64,000 nucleotides of DNA from Corinectria fuckeliana (Eukaryota > Ascomycota > Sordariomycetes > Hypocreales > Nectriaceae). Position 1 is the stretch's first letter. Each line of letters begins with the position of its first letter. The notes beneath the pieces were generated by a model. The model saw only the letters and a program-made list of their open reading frames with translations, was not told the origin of the DNA and did no database searches. The position numbers and the translations under genes are program-made. The stretch lies in NCBI GenBank assembly GCA_019137255.1, contig WPDH01000056.1, forward strand, positions 1 to 64,000. The letters run 5' to 3'. Positions 10,734 to 21,435 of this stretch are shown here, in pieces.

Positions 10734-12863
10734 CTACTTCTTGCTGCTGCTGCTACTGCCGCCTTCGCCTGGCGGGTTGTACTTCTCCTTCCAGATCCTG
10801 TGCAGAATCAACGAGTCAGCATCCAGACGCCAATTGCAGACAGTTTGACATTGAGGAAACTGGACCATCCGTCCCGTCTGCATGGCGTCAACGTCAGGGC
10901 GACGCCAGGATGCGGGACGCGGGAAGACGGGAGGGCCTATGAAGCCCTCGCTGCTCAAGCCATCCGAGACGCCCCTAGATCGCTCCAATGGGCTCGCGGG
11001 AGAGGGAGGCGTGTCGGGGGGGGGGGAGAGATAGGAGAAACGACAGCGCAGCAGTCTGGTGGACTTACCATGAATTCCCTAGCGTTTTGTTCCCGGCCTT
11101 CTCAGCCAGTCGATAGTACCGGGCTGATGCGAACTGTACCAGCGGGGACAAGATATCAGCCTCATGTGACGAATCCAAGGGAAGGGAGGGGGCAGTGTGT
11201 GGGGGGCACAGTCAACCGCGAGGGGGCCAACGACGTCGCTCATTCGCGAGAACCTCTCTCGAAGCCAGCCAATGCTGAAGCGTCGGGCATCGAGGGGTTC
11301 TCCTATGGCCAGCCAGTCTGAAGAGCTTGCCGGCCTCGCTTCGTAAAGAGACTCGCCGAGCCATCCATCACATCGCGGTTGACGATGCGTCCCTGACTGG
11401 GCAGGACTCTACTCCTGACATACATACCTTGTCTTTCTTGCATCCAAAACCTTCTAGGTAGCACCATCCAATCTCGTTCATGGCGTCTATCTCAAGGTCA
11501 GCAGTCCGTCGCCTTGGCATTGCACACAAACGATAACTCACCTGGATCTCCCAAGTTCGCCGCAGTCTCATAATACTATCCGCACAGAACCCTTCAGTCA
11601 GCACGCCTCGTTTTCATCCGCTTCTCCTTCCTCGAACGTGGTATGCCCCTGCGTCCTGCATCCTGCGTCCTGCGTCTTGCGTGATAGCTCAGAAGGTATC
11701 GGCTTACCTGCTTAGCGGCATATGGATCCTTGGGAATTCCCCAACCATGGCGGAAGCAGTTGGCCAGCTCGAAAATGGCCAGCACCAGCTCGCCCTTGGC
11801 AGCTCCGCCCTTCTTCATGCCGGCCTGTAGGGCCATCTGCTCAATTGATGCCGAGTTTGAAGCTGCCGCCGACAGATAGTTGACGGCACCGGCTGGATCT
11901 GGCGCGCAGCCCCATCCGTGTCTACACGAAAGCAGGGTGTTCGAGTCAGCATCTGCGCTTGTTTCCTCGCGTGGATGAGCCGCTGGTTGGTGTAATCCAG
12001 TGTTTGCGCAGGGCGAGGAGGGGTGTGATGTGGCATGCGTCGCACAGTCTCGACAGCTATTAAGCTCACAACTCTAACTGCCGAGGCTGGCATTCGGGGA
12101 GGGACTGGCGACTATCCGAGACATTCATCATCACCACTTACCTCAAGGCGAGACCATATAGGACTTGGCTCAGCGGGTTATTGGCACCCCGCGGATCCGC
12201 CAGCTTCCCAAACATGCGAGTTGATCGTTCCAAGTCTCCCTCCTCGTGCAGACGAATGGCCTCCTGGATATCTTCGTCGATAGTCTTGGACGAAACTGGC
12301 CCGACCGAGGGACTCCTTTTCCGCTGCTGCTGTTGTCCCTTCTCACCGTGCCCCGTCTGTACGACATGCTCCGTAGGCACTGGGGACTCGGGCTTGCTCC
12401 GCGCCGCGTCGTTCTGGCTCGCTAGCATGGTCGCGCGCTTCTCCCACTGCGACTCGGCGGCGTCTTTATCCTCGGGGTTGGCCGGGGCCACGATGTCGGG
12501 GAGGTTGGCGGGGACGCTCTCGGAAGACTGCGGCGCCTTGCCGAGGTGAAGGCGGTGCGACAGCCGACGACCCTCCTTCTCCTTGGGGTTCGAGCCGTGG
12601 CTCCCTTGCGAGGAGACGGAGGCGCTCCGAGAGCGACCGGAGCGGAAGACGTCGAGGCTGCGGCGGGCCTTGCTGGGCTCCTTGGGGGCGAGCAGGCCGT
12701 CGCTCTCGTGTCTATAGGTCGGCGGATATATTTGCTCCTGGGTCGTGGTGTCGGAGCGGATGAAGGTAAACTCGGGCGCGTTGAGCCTGCCGACGGTAGC
12801 TGGGTCGGCGGGATCGCCGTGGTCCAGCTCGTCCTTTTTCTTCAGAAAGTCTCGTAGACCCAT
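10734..12863 (-). CDS. Sel1-repeat protein, Nif1/Dsf2-like cell-cycle regulator
   Basis: Six exons (12863-12142, 11921-11708, 11575-11542, 11486-11428, 11133-11069, 10797-10734) give 385 aa; the frame closes across all five introns. The N-terminal half is polar and Ser/Arg/Lys-rich, hence probably disordered. From about residue 210 there are tandem Sel1-like (TPR-type) helical repeats, recognised by motifs such as HGWG, ALYGLALRHGWG-type joins, GWCYLEGFG and YYRLAEKAGNKTLGNSW. The C-terminus is a short Gly/Ser/Lys tail. The architecture resembles S. pombe mitosis inhibitor Nif1 and yeast Dsf2. The repeats are clear from the sequence; the cell-cycle role is inferred. The repeat-encoding half is cut into small exons (34-65 nt for four of them), and a (TAG)16 run lies directly behind the stop. 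Confidence 0.85.
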
Positions 12864-14248
12864 GGCTGGCGTTGTTGTCTTTGAATGTCCTCGATGTCTC
12901 GGATGTTTCGATGGGCTAAGTGGGGGGGTATGTACTTATGGCAGGTTGAAGTAGGTAGGTATCCGGCCTGATATGTCGACCGGCTGGGGATGCGTCGGAC
13001 GGTCTCGCAAGTGTCAAGCCACGAACAAAGCAGCAATTCAAGAGACTATAGAAATCAGGTCGTCGACCTTCAGCTCGGAATGAAGAGGCAGCTTCGAATC
13101 CCGAAGGCGTCGGCTGCCAATTGCACAGGCCTGGGGCTGAGTCGAGGCTGCGGCAGCGTTCAGTCAGCTTGGTGGCCATGAGTCCTACATGATTGGTACT
13201 TGCGTCGTACACACACGAGGTTGCCCTTGTCGGGGACAAAAGAACACGGCTTTCCTGCGAGGGGGGCCGTGTCGAACAAAGAAAGCCCGAAATGGCACCA
13301 GGATCGGCGCCCTCAAGTCGGAGGGAGCGAAATGACAGGAGCGCGCTGGAGCTGCAGGGGTCGTCGGGTTGTGGTGGTGGTGGTGGTGGTGGTTGTAGGT
13401 AGTGGTTGACGAGAGGGTCTTCATCTCGCGCTTGGGTTGAATCCAATGTTGGCGTTCGTGAAATGGAATGAACAGATAGGAAGATGGAAAGCCACCTAAT
13501 CTAGACTGCCTGCCCATTCATCATAGCGGACAAGTAAGGTCCCTAGGTGCCGCACGTAGCCTGTCGTTCAGTGCTGTCGTTGGCTGTCCGGGTAGCGTCT
13601 TAGCGCTGAGTTTCCGGGCACTTTGGAGCTCTGATGGAGTCGCTAGATAATGGAATGGATGCCCCTCCCTCAGCTATTTGGCCGTTCCGTCATTCAGCGC
13701 CCCGCCATGGGTATTCGTATCTCGCTCTTTAATGACAATAATAATATTATAATATTAAGGTAAGGTACTGTTAGATTACGGTTAGGCGAACTGCAAGTGG
13801 AAGCCCTTGGGGTCCTTACCAAACCTCACCTCAAGATAGGTATCCAGCCTGGTTTCGTCGTCTTTGAACACGTCTGTTGTTACCTCACATGAATAGGTAA
13901 TATGCTAAGTGATACACTGTCTGAACGTTTTCTTTCTACATCGTCTACTCGACTCGCTATCCACGGCTCTCCTCCCGAAGTGTATTCTGCATCTTCTGCA
14001 TCTTCTTTGTTTCTTCGCTTCTTCTTTTTTTTCTTTTCCTTTCGTGATAACGCAGAGGGGTATCTCAAACAAGTATCCTTAACACTTTCCCATCTCCTTA
14101 AACGCCGGATAGAACAGAACAGGCCACCTAAATGGTTGCTGTCCCATGCCTGTTCATAGTAAAGGTAAATTCAAGGTGCGTCTGGGAAACGAATCGAAAT
14201 CCTCTTCGTCGAGATGGATTTCGATTCCACCACTATGGTGTTGGATCA
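12864..14248. other. Intergenic region, Nif1-like 5' side to zinc-finger gene 3' side
   Basis: About 1.4 kb. The part next to 12863 is the Nif1-like promoter and leader. A (GGT)n microsatellite sits at 13372-13393. An AT-rich patch with AATAATAATATTATAATATT lies near 13731-13756, and a pyrimidine-rich tract near 13990-14040. No gene recognised. Confidence 0.5.
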
Positions 14249-14267
14249 CGACGACGACGACGACGAC
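14249..14267. repeat. (GTC)6 triplet run directly after a stop codon
   Basis: On the minus strand the TGA stop of the CCCH protein (14270-14268) is followed at once by GTC repeated six times in the same frame. It would form the first bases of the 3' UTR. Confidence 0.9.
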
Positions 14268-15824
14268 TCAGAGGGAAATGAAGTCCTTGTGGTCCTCAAA
14301 GTCCGAGCCATCAGAGTCTGCGTCAATAAACTCCGCCACCTCGTCTGAGTCCACATCGTCAGAATCGGGCGCCTCATCCTCACTCGAGACATCTTCCATG
14401 ACGTCGTCCGTCTTGGCTTGGTTCCGGAGGACGCTTGCCCTCTCACGATGAAGAAGTTTACACCTCTTGACCTTGCACTCGCCAGTGTTGCTAAAGTCGG
14501 GGCACTCAAACACATGGCGATCGGTGCAGTCTGCCCCCTTTTCGCAATACCCGTTGAACCCGAACGCTCGGCATACAGGTGCGCCGGGGGGGGCTTTGGA
14601 GTGGGTATAGGGGCAGTCAGATTTGGTGCAATACCCCTTGGCAAAATGTACACAGTTGGGGATGCGCTCGGGAGTAACATCATGGGAAAGGTCGCAAGAC
14701 TCGCCGTTTGCGCATTTTCCATCTTTTAGGAAGTCTTTGCACAGTGCCACCTTGTTAGGGTCGTGCATATAACGGCACAGAGGGCCTTTCGGGCAAGAAC
14801 CTAAGGGGGGGTTGTTAGTATAGTCCCATCCCGAACCGGGCTGGTCCAGTTTGTCCGTGATTGCGTGGTTCCCATTTGGAAAGAGAAATTACCAGTCGTT
14901 GAAAACATTTTGCAAGGCTCGTTGACCTTCTTGACCACACCGGATCGCCTAGGGGTAGTTAGCAACTTGATCGCCTCGATCGACTTCACATACCGCTGGT
15001 CATTGACAACCCTGTTGGCAACCAAATTTCCTGTCTTGGTGCGGTAAAACTTGACGCCGGCGATTACGGCGCTCTTTGGAGTGCGGAACGACAGGTTGAG
15101 AGCATCTGCGTCATGTAAGGCACGCCGACAATCACGCAGTTGTTGGAGCTGATACGCACCAGGATTCTTGACGAGTTTTTTGCCTCCTTCTGCGACGCGG
15201 AACTGCATGCCCTCGACCATGATCTCGTTTCTGCCTGCAGAGTTAGTGGGGGTATTTGAAGCGCCAGCTTGGTGCTTCAGAAATTCATTGAACTGCGTCT
15301 TCTCGCGCTGTCGGTGGCCGTTCAGCTTCCGCTGTCGCGTTTCCTCGATCGCCTTCGTCCGGTTTTGGCTCTCCTTCTCATAAACATTCGCGTTGATGAG
15401 TTGGCGGTGGCGGTCATTCCTGGCCACCCAGCCTGGAGGGGTTTCTGATCCGTTTCTGGACGACCCAGATTTGGCCGGCCCTCCGGCAGCGTTGAGTTGC
15501 AGCGTACGATGGTGGTGGACTGGCGGTCGTCCGGTCCTAAGTCCCCGTGTTCCCCGGGACGGGTATGGTGCGTTCGCATGGCGGTAGGTGTTATCTAAAT
15601 CAGAATTAGTGCGGCAAGGGAACTTAGGATTTCGAGAGAAAACATACGGCGGAGATGGCCTAGGTGTTGGTTCTCCACAGGGCGTGGCGCGGACTGTTGA
15701 TTCTTGTGTCGATTGATTTGTCCTATCACGCGGTTGGCTTGAGTTTGCATCATGCGAAGCACAAAGGGTACAAACCAGCGAGTTGGCCGATGCGAGCAAG
15801 GAGCACTTTTTCTTCTTCGGACAT
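14268..15824 (-). CDS. Five-finger CCCH zinc-finger RNA-binding protein (ZC3H3-like)
   Basis: Four exons (15824-15776, 15722-15648, 15594-14893, 14800-14268) encode 452 aa. The N-terminus starts MSEEEKVLLARIGQLAG. The middle is basic (about 80-270). Five tandem CCCH fingers follow at about 268-395. Fingers 1, 2 and 4 show C-x8-C-x5-C-x3-H, finger 3 shows C-x7-C-x4-C-x3-H and finger 5 shows C-x8-C-x4-C-x3-H. An acidic Asp/Glu/Ser tail closes the protein. Five tandem fingers resemble ZC3H3/CPSF30-type proteins of mRNA polyadenylation and export; the process is inferred. Intron 3 splits the first finger and carries a perfect TACTAAC branch site. It is divergent from THO7, another mRNA-export factor. 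Confidence 0.88.
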
Positions 15825-16275
15825 CTTGACGGATGGTGGGAATGCGCCTCAGACAGGATGAGATTATGTTGCTCAAGGGTCGCGTTTGTTTCGTTGTTTG
15901 CTGTTGTTTGTTGTAGTTGATAAAAACAAACCAAGATTGTGGATTGTGGGAGTGGAAGTGGGATGCGCTTGAAGAGCGCGGCAGGCGGCGTCATGCATCG
16001 AGATGCTTCCATTAGTCACAACTCTCTCAGCTCTGATTGGCTGAGAATTTCCAACGCGCCCAACTCTATCGCAAGGCTGAGCTGCTTGGTCAATGTCAAC
16101 TGTTTAGCTCGACAGGACCTTGCATCCGAACACCGACCATCGCCGCATCCAACATCATCCATACACACAGTACCTCTTCCTCTTCCGAGTCGCGCAACGC
16201 GTTCAACTGGGCACTCCGCTCTCGAGGCAATCATATTTGTTCTTGATCAATCTCGAAGGGCTCAAGCGGCCGACG
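15825..16275. promoter_or_regulatory. Divergent promoter, CCCH protein / THO7
   Basis: 451 bases between the two start codons. No element could be named with confidence. Because both genes belong to mRNA maturation or export, joint regulation from this region is plausible but unproven. Confidence 0.45.
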
Positions 16276-17301
16276 ATGGCTTCTTCATGGGACCTCTTGG
16301 ACCAAGAGAGCGAGGTCGAACTGCACAGAACCCGTCTCCTCAACGTGGAGGAGAAGCCCTTCAAACGAATAACTAAGCGCCTCAACGCTCTTTCCACCCT
16401 GACCTTGCCTCTTGAGGCCCAGAATGACCACCCAATCACGCGCCCGAAACCCAAGCTTGAGCAGCTGAAGGAAGACCTCATCCTCGACTTTGCCGCCTTC
16501 GACAGCACCATTACGCGACTGCAGTTTCTTCACCACGGGAATGCACGAGAGCGCGAGCGCTATACAGAAGACCAGCACCGCATCTTAGCTGAATGTCAAG
16601 CTGTCCGAGCGAACAACGCCCAGCTCCGCGACCAGTTGGAAGTCTCCCAGGCGACCCTCGCGCAGCGCAACAAATTCGACGAATTAGCCGAAAAGATCAC
16701 ATCGAACCGATTGCTCCGTCCGAGGGAAGACCAGATCGTCAACCTGGCGAAGCTCGAGGAAGAATGCCGCGAGTTGGAGCGCGAGAGCGAGACCTACAGC
16801 GAAACGTGGAGGGAGCGGAGGGAGCAGTTCAACAGGATCATGGAGGAGGGCATGATGCTGAGGCGGCAGATTCGCGACGAGAAGGAAGAAGTCGACCGGC
16901 GAGAAGGCATGAACGAGGGCGACGACGACGACGCAGAGCCAGACAAGACTGGGCAAACCCCAGGACAGGAGCCGAGCGGAAACGCAACGCCCCGTCCCGA
17001 GGGGGATGGTCAACTGAAGGCAGACGGCGATGGCGGAAGGACACCCTCGAGAGACACGCTGGGACTAGACCAGCTGAAACCTGGCCCCATGGGATCACTG
17101 TCTCGGAGTGGCAGCCAGGCACCCAGCCGAGATGCCTCCCCTATGCCCCCATCCGACGAGAACAGGGCCGAGTCGGGAGAGGACGTGGAGATGGAGGATA
17201 CGGAGGCTTCTCGAAAGGCCGAAGAAGACGGAGAAGGCACCCTCCGCGTCGTTGTAAATCCGCCTGAAGGCAATGACGACAAGATGGAGGTGGATAATTA
17301 A
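16276..17301 (+). CDS. THO complex subunit 7 (Tho7/Thoc7 family)
   Basis: Single exon, 341 aa from the ATG at 16276. Residues 1-60 carry the conserved Thoc7 N-terminal pattern (RLLNVEEKPFKRITKRL). A long charged coiled coil follows to about 215 (heptad-like stretches ending EKEEVDRREG). The C-terminal 120 residues are acidic, Pro/Ser-rich and probably disordered. The THO complex joins transcription elongation to mRNA export in the nucleus. The open frame continues upstream to an ATG at 16120, but the added 52 residues look like leader rather than protein, so 16276 is preferred. The 3' end lies only 176 bases from the converging tubulin cofactor A gene. Confidence 0.88.
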   Translation: MASSWDLLDQESEVELHRTRLLNVEEKPFKRITKRLNALSTLTLPLEAQNDHPITRPKPKLEQLKEDLILDFAAFDSTITRLQFLHHGNARERERYTEDQHRILAECQAVRANNAQLRDQLEVSQATLAQRNKFDELAEKITSNRLLRPREDQIVNLAKLEEECRELERESETYSETWRERREQFNRIMEEGMMLRRQIRDEKEEVDRREGMNEGDDDDAEPDKTGQTPGQEPSGNATPRPEGDGQLKADGDGGRTPSRDTLGLDQLKPGPMGSLSRSGSQAPSRDASPMPPSDENRAESGEDVEMEDTEASRKAEEDGEGTLRVVVNPPEGNDDKMEVDN

Positions 17302-17477
17302 AGTCTCGGAAAGAAGGGCTTTTGGTTCTACGCAGCGAACCTCTGTGACAACTAGTTTTCAAGATACCCTCGAATTTCTCAAGTTCTAGGCGCCTCATGC
17401 TGTTTATTGGTTTTTGTAATGGTATCGTATCGTTCAGTCGTAGACTACCCCATGCTGAGACCTTTCAGCCAAGTTCC

Positions 17478-17938
17478 TCATGACGAACCGTTCTGCTCCG
17501 CCTTGGCCTGCGCAAGAGCAGCCTTGGCCGCTTCCAGCTCTTGCTCCGGTGCACCACTCTGCTCCCTCACTTGAATCTGTTCCTCCAGCTTGGAGATGGC
17601 AGCGGCGATTCGCTCCCTCAAGGACACGAAGACGGCTTGGGTCTGCTCGATGGCGGTTTGCTGCAAGATCAAATCGGTTAGCACGCGGTCTCGGCATGGC
17701 AGCTCGAAGGGATGATGATGGATGGATGATAGATGAGGGAAACGTGGGGTTTGCTGACCTGCTGCTTCAGCATGAACTCTCCATTCCCATCCTCGTTGCC
17801 CTGTCCGCTCTCGAGCTTCTCCTTCAGGGCCTTGACCTGGGCCTCTTGATGCGCCAGCTCCTGGTGGTACGTTGTCTCCTCCTTCAGCAGGCGGTTGACC
17901 GCGCTGGTAGCAATGGCGAGATGCGACGGCGGGGGCAT
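17478..17938 (-). CDS. Tubulin-folding cofactor A (Rbl2)
   Basis: Two exons (17938-17759, 17660-17478) encode 120 aa, the usual length of TBCA. It is predicted to be almost wholly helical, a three-helix bundle. The first helix begins LAIATSAVNRLLKEETTYHQE, typical of the family, and the second exon starts QTAIEQTQAVFVSLRERI. The C-terminal helix is Ala/Glu/Lys-rich. Cofactor A captures folded beta-tubulin in the cytosol. The single intron is phase 0 with GT-AG ends. Prefoldin beta is the main alternative, but the N-terminal motif and size favour TBCA. Confidence 0.9.
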
Positions 17939-18633
17939 GGTGACGGTTGACGTATTTCGTTGCGCGGGCGGCTTGTATGCAAGTGGAGGATCTGAGATGT
18001 GACGCGAATCGACTTTGGTGATGTTTGCCGTGTCGGGATGTGGATGGAGGGGAAACAAGCAAATAGTACAAATGAGATCATGGCGGTACGTGGGGTGATA
18101 ATAGCGGGGCATTAGTCTCAACGGGAACCAAGGCGCGTTCACGAGTAGATAATTACTACGAAGTATAGGTCTAATTCGTACTTCTTACGCTTTCCCCCAA
18201 TAATTAATGCTTGCTTGGGCCACATGAAGTTTGCTCGTTTGAGGAAATGGTTCTGAATGGACAAGTCATGACAATATGAGACGTAATCAGCAAGTACGAA
18301 GCTTCAGGAGTGCTTTTAAAAAAATGATTCTCTTGTATACCTTTCTTAGTCTGAATTCTTCCGACTACCTACCTACAGAGTGACCAACGAGTCTCTCTTG
18401 ACAAACATAAACTGAACATCGACGTCGATCCACACATGAGTCCCCTTTTCCCAAACCATGGACCCAAGTCCCACATGCCATGGTATCTCCTTAAACGCCG
18501 GCAACGCCAGATGGACGACCTCAATAGCTAACTACCCCAGAATGCATGAATCCAATACTTTACATGACCAACCATGCCGCCCTTTGAGCCTCCGTTATAC
18601 TAGTGCCAACGCTGTGGTGTGTATCGTATCCAG
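17939..18633. other. Intergenic region upstream of TBCA, downstream of RAD21
   Basis: About 700 bases. The TBCA promoter and leader lie at the left and the RAD21 3' UTR at the right. An A-rich stretch near 18318-18328 is the only simple sequence. No gene seen. Confidence 0.5.
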
Positions 18634-20584
18634 TCAAGCCGACACCGACACGGTCGGGGCACTGACTGCAGCGGGCTCGGGCTCGTTCTCATGGGCGATC
18701 TCGCCACCAGCTTCCTTCTCGGCCCAGTCTCCCCAAAGGCCTCGCTTGCCTCGTACCCGGATGGGATCCCCAAGACCAGCTCCCTGCTCGACCTTGATCG
18801 CGTCCTTGGTGGCAAGCACAAGGCACTCGAAGAACATCTTGGTAGCCTCAGCCTTGGTGGTCTGGTTCTCGGGAAGAAGGTCCTGGAAGACAACAGACGT
18901 CTGCTTTCGCTTTTCGGGGCTGTTGGCAGCTTCGGAGCCAAAGAGATCGCGGAGGATATGAACCGCGTGCTTGGTGCCAAGGGAAACAGGGCCACTGTCT
19001 GCCGGGTGCACAATGGGCATGGTCGTGTCGTCAAAGGCGGGCATGGGGCTGCCCGTTTCGCGCTCGACATGGTCGCCGTCACCGGGATTCATGCCATCAT
19101 CGGCAGGGATATCGAGAATTGTTCCATCAGGAGCGACGCTCTGGTTACCTAACGCACCAGCGTCAAGACCAAAGTCGGTGTCGTCCCCAAGCTCAAGGCG
19201 CGGTGATTTTGAGGCGCCCTGATCGCTGTCCACATCGGCGATTCCGCTGTCTCGCTTTCGCTTGAGCTCATTCATTCCACGAACGGCATCCAGGGAAATC
19301 ATTCCTCGGAGTTCCGGAGCCCAGGCAGAGCTTCGCCCCTCCATCATGACAGAGGAAACAAAGCCACCAGTCTTCTGCATGTCCATCAAGGCTAGCAAAA
19401 AGGGATCGCGGGGGAGGAATGACGCGGCCTTGATGATGTTTTCGCGGTTTGCCTGTTGCCGCTTGATGTGGTTGCTTGAAAGAGCAATCTCTTCGTCGGG
19501 GGTCAGGATCTTCTGCTTTTTGGACCGTTGGGCAGGTCGTCGGACTAAAGTGTGCTCCGTCTCCTCATCCGGCTCGTATAGATCTGTCTGGTGGTGCATC
19601 GTATACTCGGCCTCAACCTCCTTCGCGAAGTCTTCGTCGATATCAGAGAGAGGTGATTCGGAAATGCGGCCGCGGTTGATCTCGGGAGCCGCGGTCATCT
19701 CAGGCACGGCGGATTGGTCATCGGGGTTGAACTGGAAGTCGTCGTCGCCCATGGCAATATCTCCCTCTCCATCGGCGATCATAACGCCGTCACCGCCCAA
19801 ATGCAAGTCCAAGGCAGTGTCCCCATCCGCACCGTCTTTATGGCGGGGCATCATGTCCAATTCGCTGAACATGTCATCCTCCACGGAGCGGGCTACTGGA
19901 GCGTCTCGACCCATTTCGATAGTCTGGCTTGGGCCTCCATCAATGTCTGGAAGTCCAAAGTCTAGCTCAAGCTCTAGGTCATCCATGGGCGCCAACGCGT
20001 CTTCATCCAGTCCTAGGTTGTCGTTGAGAAACTGACTGTTGTCAAAGTCTTCCTGCAAATTGATGTCTCGGTTGTTGCTGACGCGACCCTTGCGCCCGAC
20101 CGGGCCCGTTGCCACATCATCAGCCTGGGATAGAAGCCAAGAGGCATCTGGCGGAGGCGGTAGTTCGAAGTTGTCGTAGGGCGTTATGCGGTCTGGAAGT
20201 AATAGCGCTTCACGATTGGGGATCTGCAGATTGACAGCCATGTCGTTGTTTCCGCTGGATCGGAACGCCTGGAACCGGTTAGAATCGCGTACCCAAGGGG
20301 GAAACGGGCGGAAGACGAACCATTTTGATCTTCATCATGGCTTCGTTGCAGTCGTCTAACAAGTAGCGCGTCTTGCGCTGATAGATCCTGACGACGCCGA
20401 GCAGGAGCTGGCCGCTCAGTCGCAGGGCCATCGGGGCCTGATTAGGCGTGATAATAGCTTCCACGCTGTCCGTGACATTGGATTGCAGGATGTGGTTCTT
20501 GGAGAGCTTGCGCTCGAGGTTGGCCGAGAGCCAGACGCGGGCCAGCGGGCCGCTCTTCTGGAGGAGCGTCTCTGAATAAAACAT
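18634..20584 (-). CDS. RAD21: Mitotic cohesin kleisin subunit Rad21/Scc1/Mcd1
   Basis: Two exons (20584-20321, 20268-18634) give 632 aa. The N-terminal kleisin domain (1-100) starts MFYSETLLQKSGPLARVWLSA and would contact Smc3. The middle is acidic and Ser/Asp-rich. A C-terminal winged helix (about 555-615, GTKHAVHILRDLF to KMFFECLVLATKDAIKV) would contact Smc1. A sequence TIEMGRDAP at residues 204-212 matches the separase consensus ExxR (cut after R209), and EINR at 284-287 is a second candidate. Rad21 closes the cohesin ring that holds sister chromatids. The family is certain. Meiotic Rec8 is less likely because the separase-type region and middle domain resemble mitotic Rad21. Confidence 0.94.
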
Positions 20585-20967
20585 GGTGCTGTCGCGCGAC
20601 GACGCGATGCGCGAGAGAGAAAGGATGTAAGTTGCAGCAACAGGCGGATGTCTAGTAGCAAGGTATGACGATGATCCGGAGGGGAAAGAGGTGCGGGAGG
20701 TCGAGGGAGCGAGAGTGGTGTGGGTAAACACGGGGCCAGGGGGCGCGTCCGGGCGGATAAACAAGCGCAGTGGCGGGCGGGTTGCTCTACGCGCAGTCGG
20801 GACAGCGCAAAGGCATGAAGCAGCGGTGAGGCAATCGCGCGCGGCGCAGAAGTCTACAGCGACGAGGGCCGATGCCGATAGCGACGGCAGCGGGGAGCAA
20901 GAGGCGTACGGCGTTGATGCGGGCTGTCGCGACGGGGTGGAAGGGGAATTTCAGGTTGGGGGAACTC

Positions 20968-20996
20968 GGGACTGGGACTGGGACTGGGACTGGGAC
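20968..20996. repeat. GGGACT hexamer tandem array
   Basis: Almost five copies of GGGACT in direct tandem (last copy partial), about 385 bases upstream of the RAD21 start codon. Confidence 0.95.
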
Positions 20997-21324
20997 CTTG
21001 AGGGGATGTGGCCTGGTCGGTCTTCACCAACGGTAAATGGCGTGGCTGGGGGGCTGACGAGCGAGTGGCTCGCAACGGCCCAGCACCGCGTGGACGTCCT
21101 CTCGTAGGCTAGGAGCCGCTAGGATCGAGCCGCCGCTTTCGGAAAAAGCCAGTCTCCGAGCTCTATTGAGGCTTAGCACCGGGCTCTAGCCAACCACAGT
21201 AAAGGATTAAGTAGTGCCTGGGGAAATGTCCGTCCCTTAATTACTTAGTAGGTTCGATTCTCAGCAGGCTTCCGCAGCGTAAGAAGCTCCCCGGTAGCAT
21301 CTCCGGCCTTTGCGAACACTAAGC

Positions 21325-21435
21325 AATTGGTGCATTTCATATCTCAAACCCCGTCAGAAGGGGAGCAAAGACGTCCTGTCTTTCACACAACCCGTGAATT
21401 GAGCCTCGGAGACTTCTCTTTGAAATGCACCAATT
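21325..21435. repeat. 15-bp inverted repeat with 81-base spacer
   Basis: AATTGGTGCATTTCA at 21325-21339 is matched by its perfect reverse complement at 21421-21435. The spacer is not obviously coding. It could fold as a long hairpin or be the ends of a very short mobile-element relic; no target-site duplication is convincing. Confidence 0.85.

Noticed and set aside
10562..10942. Frames encoding long Thr or Tyr runs over the (TAC)16 repeat
   Set aside because: They come from translating the microsatellite and overlap the last exon of the Nif1-like gene on the other strand.
16120..16275. Upstream ATG for THO7
   Set aside because: The added 52 residues look like translated leader; the conserved Thoc7 N-terminus begins just after 16276.
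21241..21275. GGTTCGATTC looks like a tRNA B-box
   Set aside because: The flanking bases do not pair into a T stem and no anticodon or acceptor stem can be drawn, so it is not a tRNA.
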